A DNA stretch of 64,000 bases from assembly GCA_038245725.1 (NCBI GenBank), contig JBBRSD010000009.1, positions 1-64,000 on the forward strand, read 5' to 3'. The notes below the pieces were generated by a model, which did no database searches, was not told the DNA's origin, and saw only the letters and a program-made list of their open reading frames with translations. Shown here piece after piece: positions 8,126 through 15,386 of the stretch (the first letter of the stretch is position 1; every line of letters begins with the position of its first letter). The position numbers and the translations under genes are program-made. Source of the DNA: JBBRSD01 sp038245725 (GTDB lineage Bacteria; Actinomycetota; Coriobacteriia; Anaerosomatales; JAAXUF01).

Positions 8126-8775
8126 CGCCCGCAGCTCATGTCACGGAAGTCCTCAACGACTACGTCGGCATCATCGTCGCGCGCTCGATCGTTACCGGCG
8201 CGGCCAGCGCTTGCGGTCTCGACCAGGAGTCCATCTCCCCCACTCAGGTCCCAGACTATCTGGGCGCGCTCGAGGCGGGGGTCCGGGCGTTCGTAGTGGA
8301 GCCCGACCGGCAGCACGAATGCGCGACGCGTCTTCGGCTGGTTCTCGAGTCGGGCAGCCTGCAGCCGCGAATCACTCCCGCGCTGACGATGATGACCGTC
8401 GACGTCAGCTGCGAGATAGACATCGTCACCGCGCGCAACCACACGAAGACCATGTGCAACGACCTTGGCTTCAGCGCCTCCGAGCAGGTCAAGGTCGCCA
8501 CCATCGTCTCCGAGCTGGCGCGCAACATCGTGCTATACGTGGGACGCGGCCGCATCGAGCTCGAGGCGGTCAACGCGCCGCGTCGTGGCATCGAGATTCG
8601 CGCAATCGACAACGGCCGCGGCATCCCCGACGTCGACAATGTGCTTTCGGGACAGTACCGCTCCAAGACCGGCATGGGCGTCGGCCTGCTGGGCACGAGA
8701 CGGCTCATGGACGAGTTCAACGTTGAAACCAGCTCCAGCCTGGGCACGCGTGTCGTCGTTCGGAAGTACCGGTGA
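8113..8775 (+). CDS. rsbT: RsbT-like serine/threonine kinase with N-terminal extension
   Basis: The C-terminal 130 residues form a GHKL ATPase domain of RsbT type: SELARNIVLYV (N box), DNGRGIP (G1) and GMGVGLLGTRR (G2). It should phosphorylate the RsbR- and RsbS-like proteins. At about 220 residues it is longer than Bacillus RsbT (about 133). The extra N-terminal 80 or so residues have no motif I know and could be a regulatory domain. The start is GTG 8113, or GTG 8122 as a close alternative; neither has a strong binding site, in keeping with coupling to rsbS. Confidence 0.85.
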   Translation: MAEVTPAAHVTEVLNDYVGIIVARSIVTGAASACGLDQESISPTQVPDYLGALEAGVRAFVVEPDRQHECATRLRLVLESGSLQPRITPALTMMTVDVSCEIDIVTARNHTKTMCNDLGFSASEQVKVATIVSELARNIVLYVGRGRIELEAVNAPRRGIEIRAIDNGRGIPDVDNVLSGQYRSKTGMGVGLLGTRRLMDEFNVETSSSLGTRVVVRKYR

Positions 8776-9353
8776 TGTCGGTGACCTTCGGCATCGCCCA
8801 ACGACTGTGTGCCGGCGAAACCGTGTGCGGTGACGGCTACCTGGTCCGAGAGCTCGAGAACGGCGCCCTCGTCAGTGTCGTCGACGGCCTCGGCCACGGG
8901 CCGATCGCGGGCGAAGCCGCAACGGCATTCACGGACACGTTGCAGCTCGATGTGACCGGGAGCGTGCAAAAGTTGATGGAGGAGGCGAACCGCCGCCTCT
9001 CTGGCACGCGCGGAGCTGCCGCTGCAATCCTTCGCCTCGACGAGGACGCCCGCGCGGTCCACTTCACCGGCGTCGGCAACATCGAGATGCACCATGTCGC
9101 CGACGTCAAGATGCAGCCGGTGTGCGCACCGGGAATCGTAGGGCACCGCGTGCGGAAGTTCCTCACCTTCGACTTCGAGCTGCCCGACGACGTCCTCATC
9201 GCGCTGTGCTCCGACGGCATCTCGAGCCGCCTTCGCCTCTCGGAATACGCACATCTCGAACCGCAGGAGATCGCCGATGCGCTCCTCGAGGACCACGGCA
9301 AGTCCCACGACGATGCCACGTGCGTTGTCATGCGCTATGCACGCGAAGGGTGA
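8775..9353 (+). CDS. rsbX: RsbX-like PP2C-type serine phosphatase
   Basis: This 192-residue protein has the short SpoIIE/PP2C phosphatase fold: VVDGLGHGP near the N-terminus (metal-binding Asp and the GHG turn), a central FTGVGNIE strand, ALCSDGISSR, and the C-terminal HDDATCVVMRY. RsbX resets the stressosome by dephosphorylating RsbS and RsbR, and the gene position after R-S-T matches that role. ATG 8775 overlaps the kinase stop by one base; GTG 8772 is the alternative. Confidence 0.86.
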   Translation: MSVTFGIAQRLCAGETVCGDGYLVRELENGALVSVVDGLGHGPIAGEAATAFTDTLQLDVTGSVQKLMEEANRRLSGTRGAAAAILRLDEDARAVHFTGVGNIEMHHVADVKMQPVCAPGIVGHRVRKFLTFDFELPDDVLIALCSDGISSRLRLSEYAHLEPQEIADALLEDHGKSHDDATCVVMRYAREG

Positions 9354-9358
9354 GCCAG

Positions 9359-9850
9359 ATGCCGAACAAACGCACATGCCGCAAGACTCTGAAGTGTTTC
9401 CTGCACCGGCTCATCGACGTGATGGCGTGCACGCAGCAGGCCACCGAACTCATCGCCGCCCATGGCTTTCGCGAGCGCGAGATCTGGGAGATCGGCATCG
9501 CCTTCTCGGAACTCGCGACGAACGTGACCCGGCACGGTGGTGGCGGGAAGATCACGCTCGAGTTCGTGACCGGGCCCGAGCCCGGACTCCTCATGACCGC
9601 CGAGGACAGCGGACCGGGCATCCCCGACGTGCATGCGGCCTTCGCCGATGACTTCTCGGAGGGGCGGGTGCTCTCGACCAACGTTTCGCCAGCCCACCGG
9701 AATGGGCTCGGCAGCGGGCTCGGCGCGGTCCGGCGGTTCACTGACCACGTGCACATCGTGAGCGCGCCAGGCGCGGGCACGACGGTGCGGGCCTTCAAGC
9801 GGCTGCCTGCGGGCAGTGAGTTCACCTCGGAGCTGGAGTCGGCGGGGTGA
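9359..9850 (+). CDS. Anti-sigma-factor-type ATP-binding protein (RsbW/RsbT family)
   Basis: This 163-residue GHKL kinase-fold protein has FSELATNVTRHGGGG (N box), DSGPGIPD (G1) and NGLGSGLGAVRR (G2). It is the second such kinase in the operon. Its sequence is not simply a copy of the first, and I cannot tell whether it acts as an RsbT-type activator or an RsbW-type sigma-factor inhibitor. No sigma factor or RsbV gene is in the window. The reading frame is open further upstream, but ATG 9359 lies five bases after the previous stop. The end overlaps the maturation protease by four bases. Confidence 0.82.
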   Translation: MPNKRTCRKTLKCFLHRLIDVMACTQQATELIAAHGFREREIWEIGIAFSELATNVTRHGGGGKITLEFVTGPEPGLLMTAEDSGPGIPDVHAAFADDFSEGRVLSTNVSPAHRNGLGSGLGAVRRFTDHVHIVSAPGAGTTVRAFKRLPAGSEFTSELESAG

Positions 9851-10356
9851 CGGCTGCGCCACATGCGGAGTCGAGCGACTCACTGCCGGTTGCGGGCCCC
9901 TGGCTGGTTCTCGGCCTCGGCAACGCGATCCTGTGCGATGACGGCGTCGGCATCAAAGTCGCGCGCCACATCGCCGAGACGGTCTCGGGCCCCGAGGTCG
10001 TCGTCAGGGAAGCCGAGCTCGCCGGCTTCGCGCTCATCGACCTCCTCGAGGGCTTCGAGCGCGCCATCGTGGTCGACGCGGTGAAACTGCGCGACGCCAA
10101 GCCCGGCGCCATCGTGGTCTTCGAGGACTCGCTGCTGAAGCCGTCGCTGCACCTGGTCGCTGGTCACCAGATCGATCTGCCCACGGCACTCGAGATGGGC
10201 CGCCGGCTAGGCCGGCCGGTCCCCGAGACGGTCTACGTCGTCGGCGTGCAGATCGAAGACGACACGACCTTCTCGGAGAGCTGCACGCCCACGGTCGAGG
10301 CTGCAATTCCGGCAGCGGCGGACGCGGTGCTGCGCATCATCGCCGAGGCGCGGTAG
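9847..10356 (+). CDS. Hydrogenase maturation endopeptidase (HyaD/HycI/FrhD family)
   Basis: This protease cuts the C-terminal extension from the NiFe large subunit after nickel insertion. It has the family start LGLGNAILCDDGVG with the metal-binding Asp, then VVDAVKL and a GHQIDLPTAL segment where the third ligand lies. Length (169 residues) is normal. GTG 9847 overlaps the preceding kinase stop, so it is translationally tied to the signalling module although its substrate gene (mvhA) is over 5 kb upstream. It is the last gene of the operon. Confidence 0.92.
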   Translation: MTAAPHAESSDSLPVAGPWLVLGLGNAILCDDGVGIKVARHIAETVSGPEVVVREAELAGFALIDLLEGFERAIVVDAVKLRDAKPGAIVVFEDSLLKPSLHLVAGHQIDLPTALEMGRRLGRPVPETVYVVGVQIEDDTTFSESCTPTVEAAIPAAADAVLRIIAEAR

Positions 10357-10445
10357 CGTGCGTCTCACCCGCCGCGGGAGCGACTGGCCAGGGCGTGCGA
10401 CCGGTTTTCGCCGCGTGTCATACTTCGCGTGAGGTGAGATTCGAG

Positions 10446-11312
10446 ATGACGCACTCTGCCGATCTGCCCGCCGGTGCGGTCCACATCGCCGGGGACACGC
10501 ACTACCTGCCAGGCCTGACGAACTCCGGCTTCATCGAGGGCCTCGTCATCGACACCGGGCCCGAGCCGGGACCCTACGAGGGCGTCGCTATCGACCGCCT
10601 CGCGATCACGCATGGCCACGCCGACCACTTCGCGGTCGGATCGGTCCTGCGCACGCACGGGGCCACGGTGGTCGCGGCTCGCGACGACGCGGCACTCGTA
10701 GAGAATCCCGACATCAACATCCGCGGCATGTTCAGCTGGGCCAAGCCCGGCGACATCCTCGTGACGAAGCTCTTCCTCGGCGTGGGGTGCAAGGTCGATG
10801 CGCTCGTCGAGGACTGGCGGGACCGCCGAGCCACGCCGGCTCCGCTGCCAGGCCACTCTCTCGGGCACACGGCGTTCCTGACGCGCGACGGCGTGCTCTT
10901 CACCGGCGACGCGCTCTATCAGGAGGCGCTATGGAAGCGCCATCCGCTCCCCTACGCGATCGACCCGGACATGGTCGCCGCCTCGCTCGCCCGCATCCGC
11001 GAGCTCGACTTCGACTGGCTCGTCCCCGGCCACGGCGAGCTTTCAGACCGCGCGACCGCGCTGCGCGACATCGACTTCCACCTCGCGCAGATCCGCGCGA
11101 TCGAACAGCTGCTCCTCTCTGAGCTGCGCAAGCCTCACACGACCGAAGAGGCGATCGCGCTCGTCTCGGGCCGCCGAGGCCTGTCCGATAACCCCGCCCA
11201 GTACTGGCTGGCCGTCACGACAGTGAAGGGTTACCTCGGCAATCTGCTCGGAAGAGGGCTGCTCGAGTTCTCTGTGGTGAATCACGCAGGGGTGTGGAGG
11301 AGTGCCGACTAG
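10446..11312 (+). CDS. Metallo-beta-lactamase-fold hydrolase
   Basis: This 288-residue protein has the complete MBL metal-binding set: THGHADH, GHSLGHT, FTGDAL and VPGHGE. The C-terminal part (about 220-288) resembles a small winged-helix-like extension seen in MBL proteins close to the LACTB2/glyoxalase II group. The substrate is not predictable. ATG 10446 follows GAGGTGAG; an extended -10 element TGTCATACT sits at 10416-10424. The end overlaps the lipoprotein gene by 11 bases, so the two are probably cotranscribed. Confidence 0.85.
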   Translation: MTHSADLPAGAVHIAGDTHYLPGLTNSGFIEGLVIDTGPEPGPYEGVAIDRLAITHGHADHFAVGSVLRTHGATVVAARDDAALVENPDINIRGMFSWAKPGDILVTKLFLGVGCKVDALVEDWRDRRATPAPLPGHSLGHTAFLTRDGVLFTGDALYQEALWKRHPLPYAIDPDMVAASLARIRELDFDWLVPGHGELSDRATALRDIDFHLAQIRAIEQLLLSELRKPHTTEEAIALVSGRRGLSDNPAQYWLAVTTVKGYLGNLLGRGLLEFSVVNHAGVWRSAD

Positions 11313-11859
11313 TGAGCATCGGGTGAACCGCGTCACAGCTTTCATCGCGCTTGCGCTCGCCGCCTTCGCGCTGAGCGGGTGCGTCGCGGACCGCGGACCG
11401 TCGACCAGCCCGGCCGCGACGCCTGGCGCCGGCGCATCGCGCGCGGCGACCGCACCGCCGTCGTCTGCCGCCACGCCTACCGCCGAGCAACAATCCGCGC
11501 GGCTCTCGGAGGGCGCGAAGCGTTACGCGACGAGCATCGGCGGCAAGTCGCGTCGGGGTAAGACGCTCTACTTCATCATCGGCGCGAGCACCACGAGCGA
11601 GGCCGCGGCGCAAGCAGCCCTCGACACCGCCAAGCCGTCCTTTGGCGATCTGCAGTCCTACTTCATCGTCCAGAAGTCCGACAACTTCGCAGGAATGCGG
11701 CCAGGATGGTGGATCGTCGTCGAGCCGTATCGGGAGAAGAAGCACGTCGCCGAGCAGCTCGTATTCGCGCAACGCGGCTTCCCGGATGCCTACGTCAGCC
11801 GCGCCAAGGTGAAGACGACCGACCCCATTCCCGTCTACGAAGACGCGGTGGGGCTCTAG
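11302..11859 (+). CDS. Lipoprotein, hypothetical
   Basis: A hydrophobic signal segment ends in the lipobox LSGC near residues 24-27, so the mature protein should be membrane-anchored through a lipidated cysteine. A Ser/Thr/Ala/Pro-rich linker (about 30-62) leads to a folded domain (about 75-185) with alternating strands reminiscent of a SPOR-like repeat. I do not recognise a specific family. GTG 11302 and GTG 11323 are both possible starts; the second gives a shorter, cleaner signal peptide. Confidence 0.75.
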   Translation: MPTSEHRVNRVTAFIALALAAFALSGCVADRGPSTSPAATPGAGASRAATAPPSSAATPTAEQQSARLSEGAKRYATSIGGKSRRGKTLYFIIGASTTSEAAAQAALDTAKPSFGDLQSYFIVQKSDNFAGMRPGWWIVVEPYREKKHVAEQLVFAQRGFPDAYVSRAKVKTTDPIPVYEDAVGL

Positions 11860-11946
11860 CGATTCAACCCGCGCTGCGCGTTTCGCGACGAACTCGAACG
11901 GAAACCCATCAGTGAGAACTTCGCGACCGATCAAAGGAGCGCCGCC

Positions 11947-12522
11947 ATGCCCAGCGTCAAGGGAACGCAGACCGAACTCAACCTCCTGAAGGCCTTCGCC
12001 GGCGAGAGCCAGGCGCGAAACCGCTACGGGTTCTTCGCAAGCGTCGCGAAGAAGGATGGCCTCGAGCAGATCGCCGCGATCTTCGACGAGACCGCCGCCA
12101 ACGAGCGCGAACACGCGAAGGTCTTCTTCAAGTACCTCGAAGGCGGCGACACGGAGATCACGGCCACCTACCCCGCAGGTAAGATCGGCTCCACCGCCGA
12201 GAATCTGCTGGCCGCGGCGGAAGGCGAGCTTCTCGAGTGGGGCACGCTCTACCCGGACTTCGCGCGGGTCGCCGACGCTGAAGGCTTCACCGAGGTCGCC
12301 GAGTCGTTCCGCCAGATCGCCACGGTGGAGGCGCATCACGAGAAGCGCTACCGCACGCTGCTTGAGAACGTAAACGGCTACAAGGTCTTTAAGAAGGACG
12401 GCGTGGTCTTCTGGAAATGCCGCAACTGCGGCTACGTGTTCGAGGGCTCCGAAGCCCCGGAGTGCTGTCCCGCATGCAAGCATCCGCAGGCCTACTACGA
12501 GCTGCTCTGCGAGAACTACTAG
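11947..12522 (+). CDS. rbr: Rubrerythrin
   Basis: This 191-residue rubrerythrin is an NADH-peroxidase-type protein that protects anaerobes from peroxide. The N-terminal four-helix diiron domain has the ligand motifs FAGESQARNRY, ANEREHAKVF, AEGEL and VEAHHEKRY. The C-terminal rubredoxin-like domain has CRNCGYV and CCPACKHP, ligating one iron. The gene has an AAAGGAG binding site and stands alone, convergent with hisG. Confidence 0.95.
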   Translation: MPSVKGTQTELNLLKAFAGESQARNRYGFFASVAKKDGLEQIAAIFDETAANEREHAKVFFKYLEGGDTEITATYPAGKIGSTAENLLAAAEGELLEWGTLYPDFARVADAEGFTEVAESFRQIATVEAHHEKRYRTLLENVNGYKVFKKDGVVFWKCRNCGYVFEGSEAPECCPACKHPQAYYELLCENY

Positions 12523-12570
12523 CGGTCCCGCACGAGGCGAGACCAGCCCAGCAACGGGCGCGACCGGATC

Positions 12571-13443
12571 CTACCGCACGATCTTGCTGATGGGGATCTC
12601 GAGGATGTCCTCGGCGCCCGCTGCCTTCAGCTGTGGGATGAGGATGTTGACTGTCGACTTATCGGCGACCGTCGTGACCTCGAGGTCGTTGGAGCCGTAG
12701 AGCTTGGCGACGGTGGGATGCTTCATCGCAGGCAAACAGCCGATGACCGCGTCGAGCTTGCTCTCCGCAACGTTCATCGAGAGCAGGACACGGCCGCGCG
12801 CCTCGATCACTCCCAGCAGCAGCGTGCGGATCTCTTCGATCTCGCGGCGCTTCTCGGGGTCGGCCCAGCTGGCTTTGTTGGCGAGCAGGCGCGTCGTTGA
12901 CGTGAGCACGGTATCGATGATCTTGAGGCCGTTGCGGCGCAGCGTCGAGCCTGTCTCAGTAAGGTCGACAAGGGCGTCCATCATGTCCGGGACCTTGGCC
13001 TCGGTCGCTCCGTAGCTGAAGTGAATCTCGACCGGAATGCCGAGGTCGTCAAAGTACTTCTTGGTCACCACGGGGAACTCCGTCGTGATGCGACTGCCCG
13101 GCGCGATGTCGCGCGCGCATTCGGCAGGCGAATCGTCTGGCACGGCGAGCACCATCTTCACCACGCCGGTACCGGTCTTGGCGTACGGCAGCTCGGCGAC
13201 CTCGACGACGTCGGCGCCGGTCTCGGTCACCCAGTCGAAGCCCGAGATTCCCAGGTCGAAGTAGCCGCTCTCAACGAAGATCGGGATCTCCTGCGGCCGA
13301 AGGATCTTCACCTTGCCGATTCGCGGGTCCGCGATGACCGGGTTGTACTCTCGGCTCGACTTCTTGACTTCGAGGTCCGCCTGCGAGAACAACAGCAGCG
13401 TCTGTTCGCCGAGAGAACCCTTGGGAAGCGCGATCGTCAGCAT
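12571..13443 (-). CDS. hisG: ATP phosphoribosyltransferase, long form
   Basis: HisG condenses ATP with PRPP in the first step of histidine synthesis. The 290-residue length and the C-terminal ACT-like regulatory domain (about 210-290) mark the long form, which works without HisZ and is feedback-inhibited by histidine. The N-terminus (TIALPKGSL) and the PRPP-binding segment DLTETGSTLRRNGL are typical. No other his gene is adjacent. ATG follows AGGAG, and a candidate extended -10 lies at 13514-13522. Confidence 0.95.
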   Translation of the reverse strand: MLTIALPKGSLGEQTLLLFSQADLEVKKSSREYNPVIADPRIGKVKILRPQEIPIFVESGYFDLGISGFDWVTETGADVVEVAELPYAKTGTGVVKMVLAVPDDSPAECARDIAPGSRITTEFPVVTKKYFDDLGIPVEIHFSYGATEAKVPDMMDALVDLTETGSTLRRNGLKIIDTVLTSTTRLLANKASWADPEKRREIEEIRTLLLGVIEARGRVLLSMNVAESKLDAVIGCLPAMKHPTVAKLYGSNDLEVTTVADKSTVNILIPQLKAAGAEDILEIPISKIVR

Positions 13444-13513
13444 CGGTGACTCCTGTCGTGATGGCCGCGCGTCTGAGCGGGCGTCGGCGGATTCCGCTCT
13501 ATCACTCTACTGA

Positions 13514-13522
13514 AGTGTAGCA
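13514..13522 (-). promoter_or_regulatory. Candidate extended -10 element for hisG
   Basis: On the minus strand TGCTACACT reads as an extended -10 (TG-N-TACACT), 70 bases before the hisG start. No good -35 is visible. The same TG-N-TACACT form occurs before rpsF and before the glycosyltransferase at 19948. Confidence 0.35.
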
Positions 13523-13605
13523 GACGTCCCTCGCCGAAAGGAACCGCGCGCTCACCCGATGGCCAACAAAGCCGCGCGTTCACCCGGCCGCACACGCCGG
13601 CGTAG

Positions 13606-14007
13606 TCAGCGCGTCAGGGCGAGGCTGCTCGCGAATACCCACAGCGCGCCGAAAGCGCCGGCCAAGTACAGGATCGGCGGCACGAAGAGCAGCCCGACCC
13701 AATACCGACGAGCGAACCATGCGAAGAGCGAGAAGACGGCCGCATCCCCCACCGAGAAAACCAGCAGCAGGCCGAACGGGCCGAGGTCCCGAGCGAGTCG
13801 AAGTCCCATCGGAAGCGCCGAACCGGCGGCCTCGACGAGTCGCAGCGCGACCGGCGTGAAACTCAGGACGAAGGCGATCTGCCCCACGACGAGCAGCATC
13901 GACACGACAAAGGCGATCCAGAAGATCACGGCGAAGCGAGACGGCGTCCGTCTCGGCAGGCCGGTTCTCGGCGCTTCTGTTTGCTGGCCTCGCTCCTCCA
14001 CGCACAC
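13606..14007 (-). CDS. Small membrane protein, hypothetical
   Basis: This 133-residue protein has a charged N-terminus and about three hydrophobic segments (about 25-50, 70-95 and 103-128), so it should be an integral membrane protein. I do not recognise a family. It starts with GTG preceded by a G-rich stretch and lies upstream of hisG on the same strand but 160 bases away, so it is probably not part of one operon with it. Confidence 0.6.
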   Translation of the reverse strand: MCVEERGQQTEAPRTGLPRRTPSRFAVIFWIAFVVSMLLVVGQIAFVLSFTPVALRLVEAAGSALPMGLRLARDLGPFGLLLVFSVGDAAVFSLFAWFARRYWVGLLFVPPILYLAGAFGALWVFASSLALTR

Positions 14008-14104
14008 CCCCCGGTCGATTCCTCAGCGCTTCCACAGTACTTCGCACTGGGCGCGGGTCAAGTGGACGACTCACGGAAACGAGTTGCGATTGCGCCGGAA
14101 ATGC

Positions 14105-14138
14105 ATAGGCGCCCGCGGGAAACCCACGGAGCGCCTAT
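14105..14138 (-). terminator. Stem-loop, probable terminator of the small membrane peptide gene
   Basis: ATAGGCGC (14105-14112) pairs perfectly with GCGCCTAT (14131-14138), and the loop itself contains a nested CCGCGGG/CCCACGG stem with one mismatch. It lies about 50 bases beyond the stop of the 32-residue gene on the minus strand. The T-tract is weak, so factor-independent termination is not certain. Confidence 0.4.
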
Positions 14139-14187
14139 TGCTTGGGACTGCCGAGCCGATGGGATGACCGGCTGCGACGCAAGGGGA

Positions 14188-14286
14188 CTAGATCAGGTGG
14201 AACAGTGTTGCGAGTACCATCACGGCCGCGAGGATAGCCACGGTTCGGCCATAGAAGACGCCGCCTTCGCTGAAGCTGTCATACAT
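14188..14286 (-). CDS. 32-residue single-pass membrane peptide, hypothetical
   Basis: On the minus strand a perfect AAGGAGG (14301-14295) stands eight bases before an ATG that opens a 32-codon frame. The product has a polar N-terminus (MYDSFSEGG) and one hydrophobic helix from about residue 15 to the C-terminus (TVAILAAVMVLATLF). A stem-loop follows. I know no family for it. It is divergent from a LysR-type gene 122 bases away and may be its target. The strong binding site and membrane-helix pattern make it a credible real gene despite its size. Confidence 0.65.
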   Translation of the reverse strand: MYDSFSEGGVFYGRTVAILAAVMVLATLFHLI

Positions 14287-14380
14287 CTCAAACGCCTCCT
14301 TCGAGTGCGGCCCTGTGGTGGCCGCGGTCGCTCTACAACTATCTTCGGCCCTTGGACTCAAAAGAACAATTGTCGGCCGC

Positions 14381-14395
14381 TAACGCATAGCGTAA
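14381..14395. promoter_or_regulatory. Candidate LysR-type operator
   Basis: The near-palindrome TAACGC-ATA-GCGTAA (one mismatch) lies between the divergent small peptide and LysR genes, 13 bases before the regulator start. Its size and the terminal T/A match the T-N11-A pattern of LysR sites, so it could autoregulate the regulator and control the peptide gene. Confidence 0.4.
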
Positions 14396-14408
14396 GATTT
14401 ACTACATT

Positions 14409-15362
14409 ATGTTGAACGTGAACCGGCTCAGAATGCTTCGGGAAGTGGCGTCGCGCGGAACGATCGCAGCGGCGGCTGAAGCGTTGTTCATGACACCGTC
14501 GGCGATCTCCCAGCAGATGGCGACGTTGGAACGCGAAGCGGGGGCGTCGCTGCTCGAGCGCAAGGGCCGAGGCGTGCGCCTCACAGACGTCGGTCTCAGG
14601 CTCGTCGAGAACACTGAGCGCATCCTCGCCGATCTCGAGCGGGCGGAGGCCGATGTCGCCGCCGCGTCGCACGGCATCGTCGGCCGCGTGCGCGTCTCGG
14701 CGTTCCCCACAGCGGCGAGAGCCTTGCTCGTCCCCGCGCTCGCCGATCTCCAGACGCGCTACCCGAACCTGCACATCTCGATGGTCGACCTCGAGCCCGA
14801 GGAATCACTGCCCGCGCTCAAGAACCGCGACCTCGATGTCGTCGTCGCCTACGAGTGGGGGCTGCTCCCCCGCCTGGCCGACCGCGGGATCGAGCGCGAG
14901 AAGCTGCTCACCGAGCCGGTCTATCTCGCGCTGCCCGCGAGTCACCGGCTGGCGAACACGGGTCCGGTCTCACTCGACGCTCTGCGTGACGAGGAGTGGA
15001 TCGTCGGCCGCGACTCCACGTCGATGCTCGACCTCGTGATCGCAGCGACGCGACGCCGCGGTTACGAGCCGCGCACCGACTTCCACTCGATGGACTTCCA
15101 GGTGATCCTCTCGGCCGTGGGCGCGGGACTCGGCGTTGCGCTTGTGCCGCCTCTCGCGCTCATCGGCAGCTACCCCAACGTCGAGATCACCCACGTCAGC
15201 GACGTGACGATCGACCGCACGATCTGGGCGGCGATCCGCAAGGGGAGCAAGGGGAATCCCGGAATCGCCGTCGTGCTCGCCGCACTGCGGCAAGCCGCCA
15301 AGGATGTTGCGGCGCGCATTCCAGCGCCCGCAGAGGAGCCGCCGGCCGAGCCGGTGGTGTGA
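14409..15362 (+). CDS. LysR-family transcriptional regulator
   Basis: This 317-residue protein has the N-terminal LysR winged helix-turn-helix (about 1-60: AAAEALFMTPSAISQQM) and a type 2 periplasmic-binding-like effector domain (about 90-295). No Shine-Dalgarno sequence precedes ATG 14409, so it may be translated from a leaderless message; GTG 14418 is an alternative with the same problem. The C-terminus is Pro/Ala-rich. The effector is unknown. It is divergent from a 32-residue membrane peptide gene. Confidence 0.9.
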   Translation: MLNVNRLRMLREVASRGTIAAAAEALFMTPSAISQQMATLEREAGASLLERKGRGVRLTDVGLRLVENTERILADLERAEADVAAASHGIVGRVRVSAFPTAARALLVPALADLQTRYPNLHISMVDLEPEESLPALKNRDLDVVVAYEWGLLPRLADRGIEREKLLTEPVYLALPASHRLANTGPVSLDALRDEEWIVGRDSTSMLDLVIAATRRRGYEPRTDFHSMDFQVILSAVGAGLGVALVPPLALIGSYPNVEITHVSDVTIDRTIWAAIRKGSKGNPGIAVVLAALRQAAKDVAARIPAPAEEPPAEPVV

Positions 15363-15386
15363 CCGGACTGAGGGTGCGCGGGCTGA

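Noticed and set aside
11215..12483. 422-codon frame antisense to the lipoprotein and rubrerythrin genes
   Set aside because: It crosses two well-supported genes and has no recognisable domain.
13559..14167. 202-codon plus-strand frame opposite the small membrane protein
   Set aside because: Arg/Ser/Thr-rich without structure, while the opposite frame encodes hydrophobic helices.
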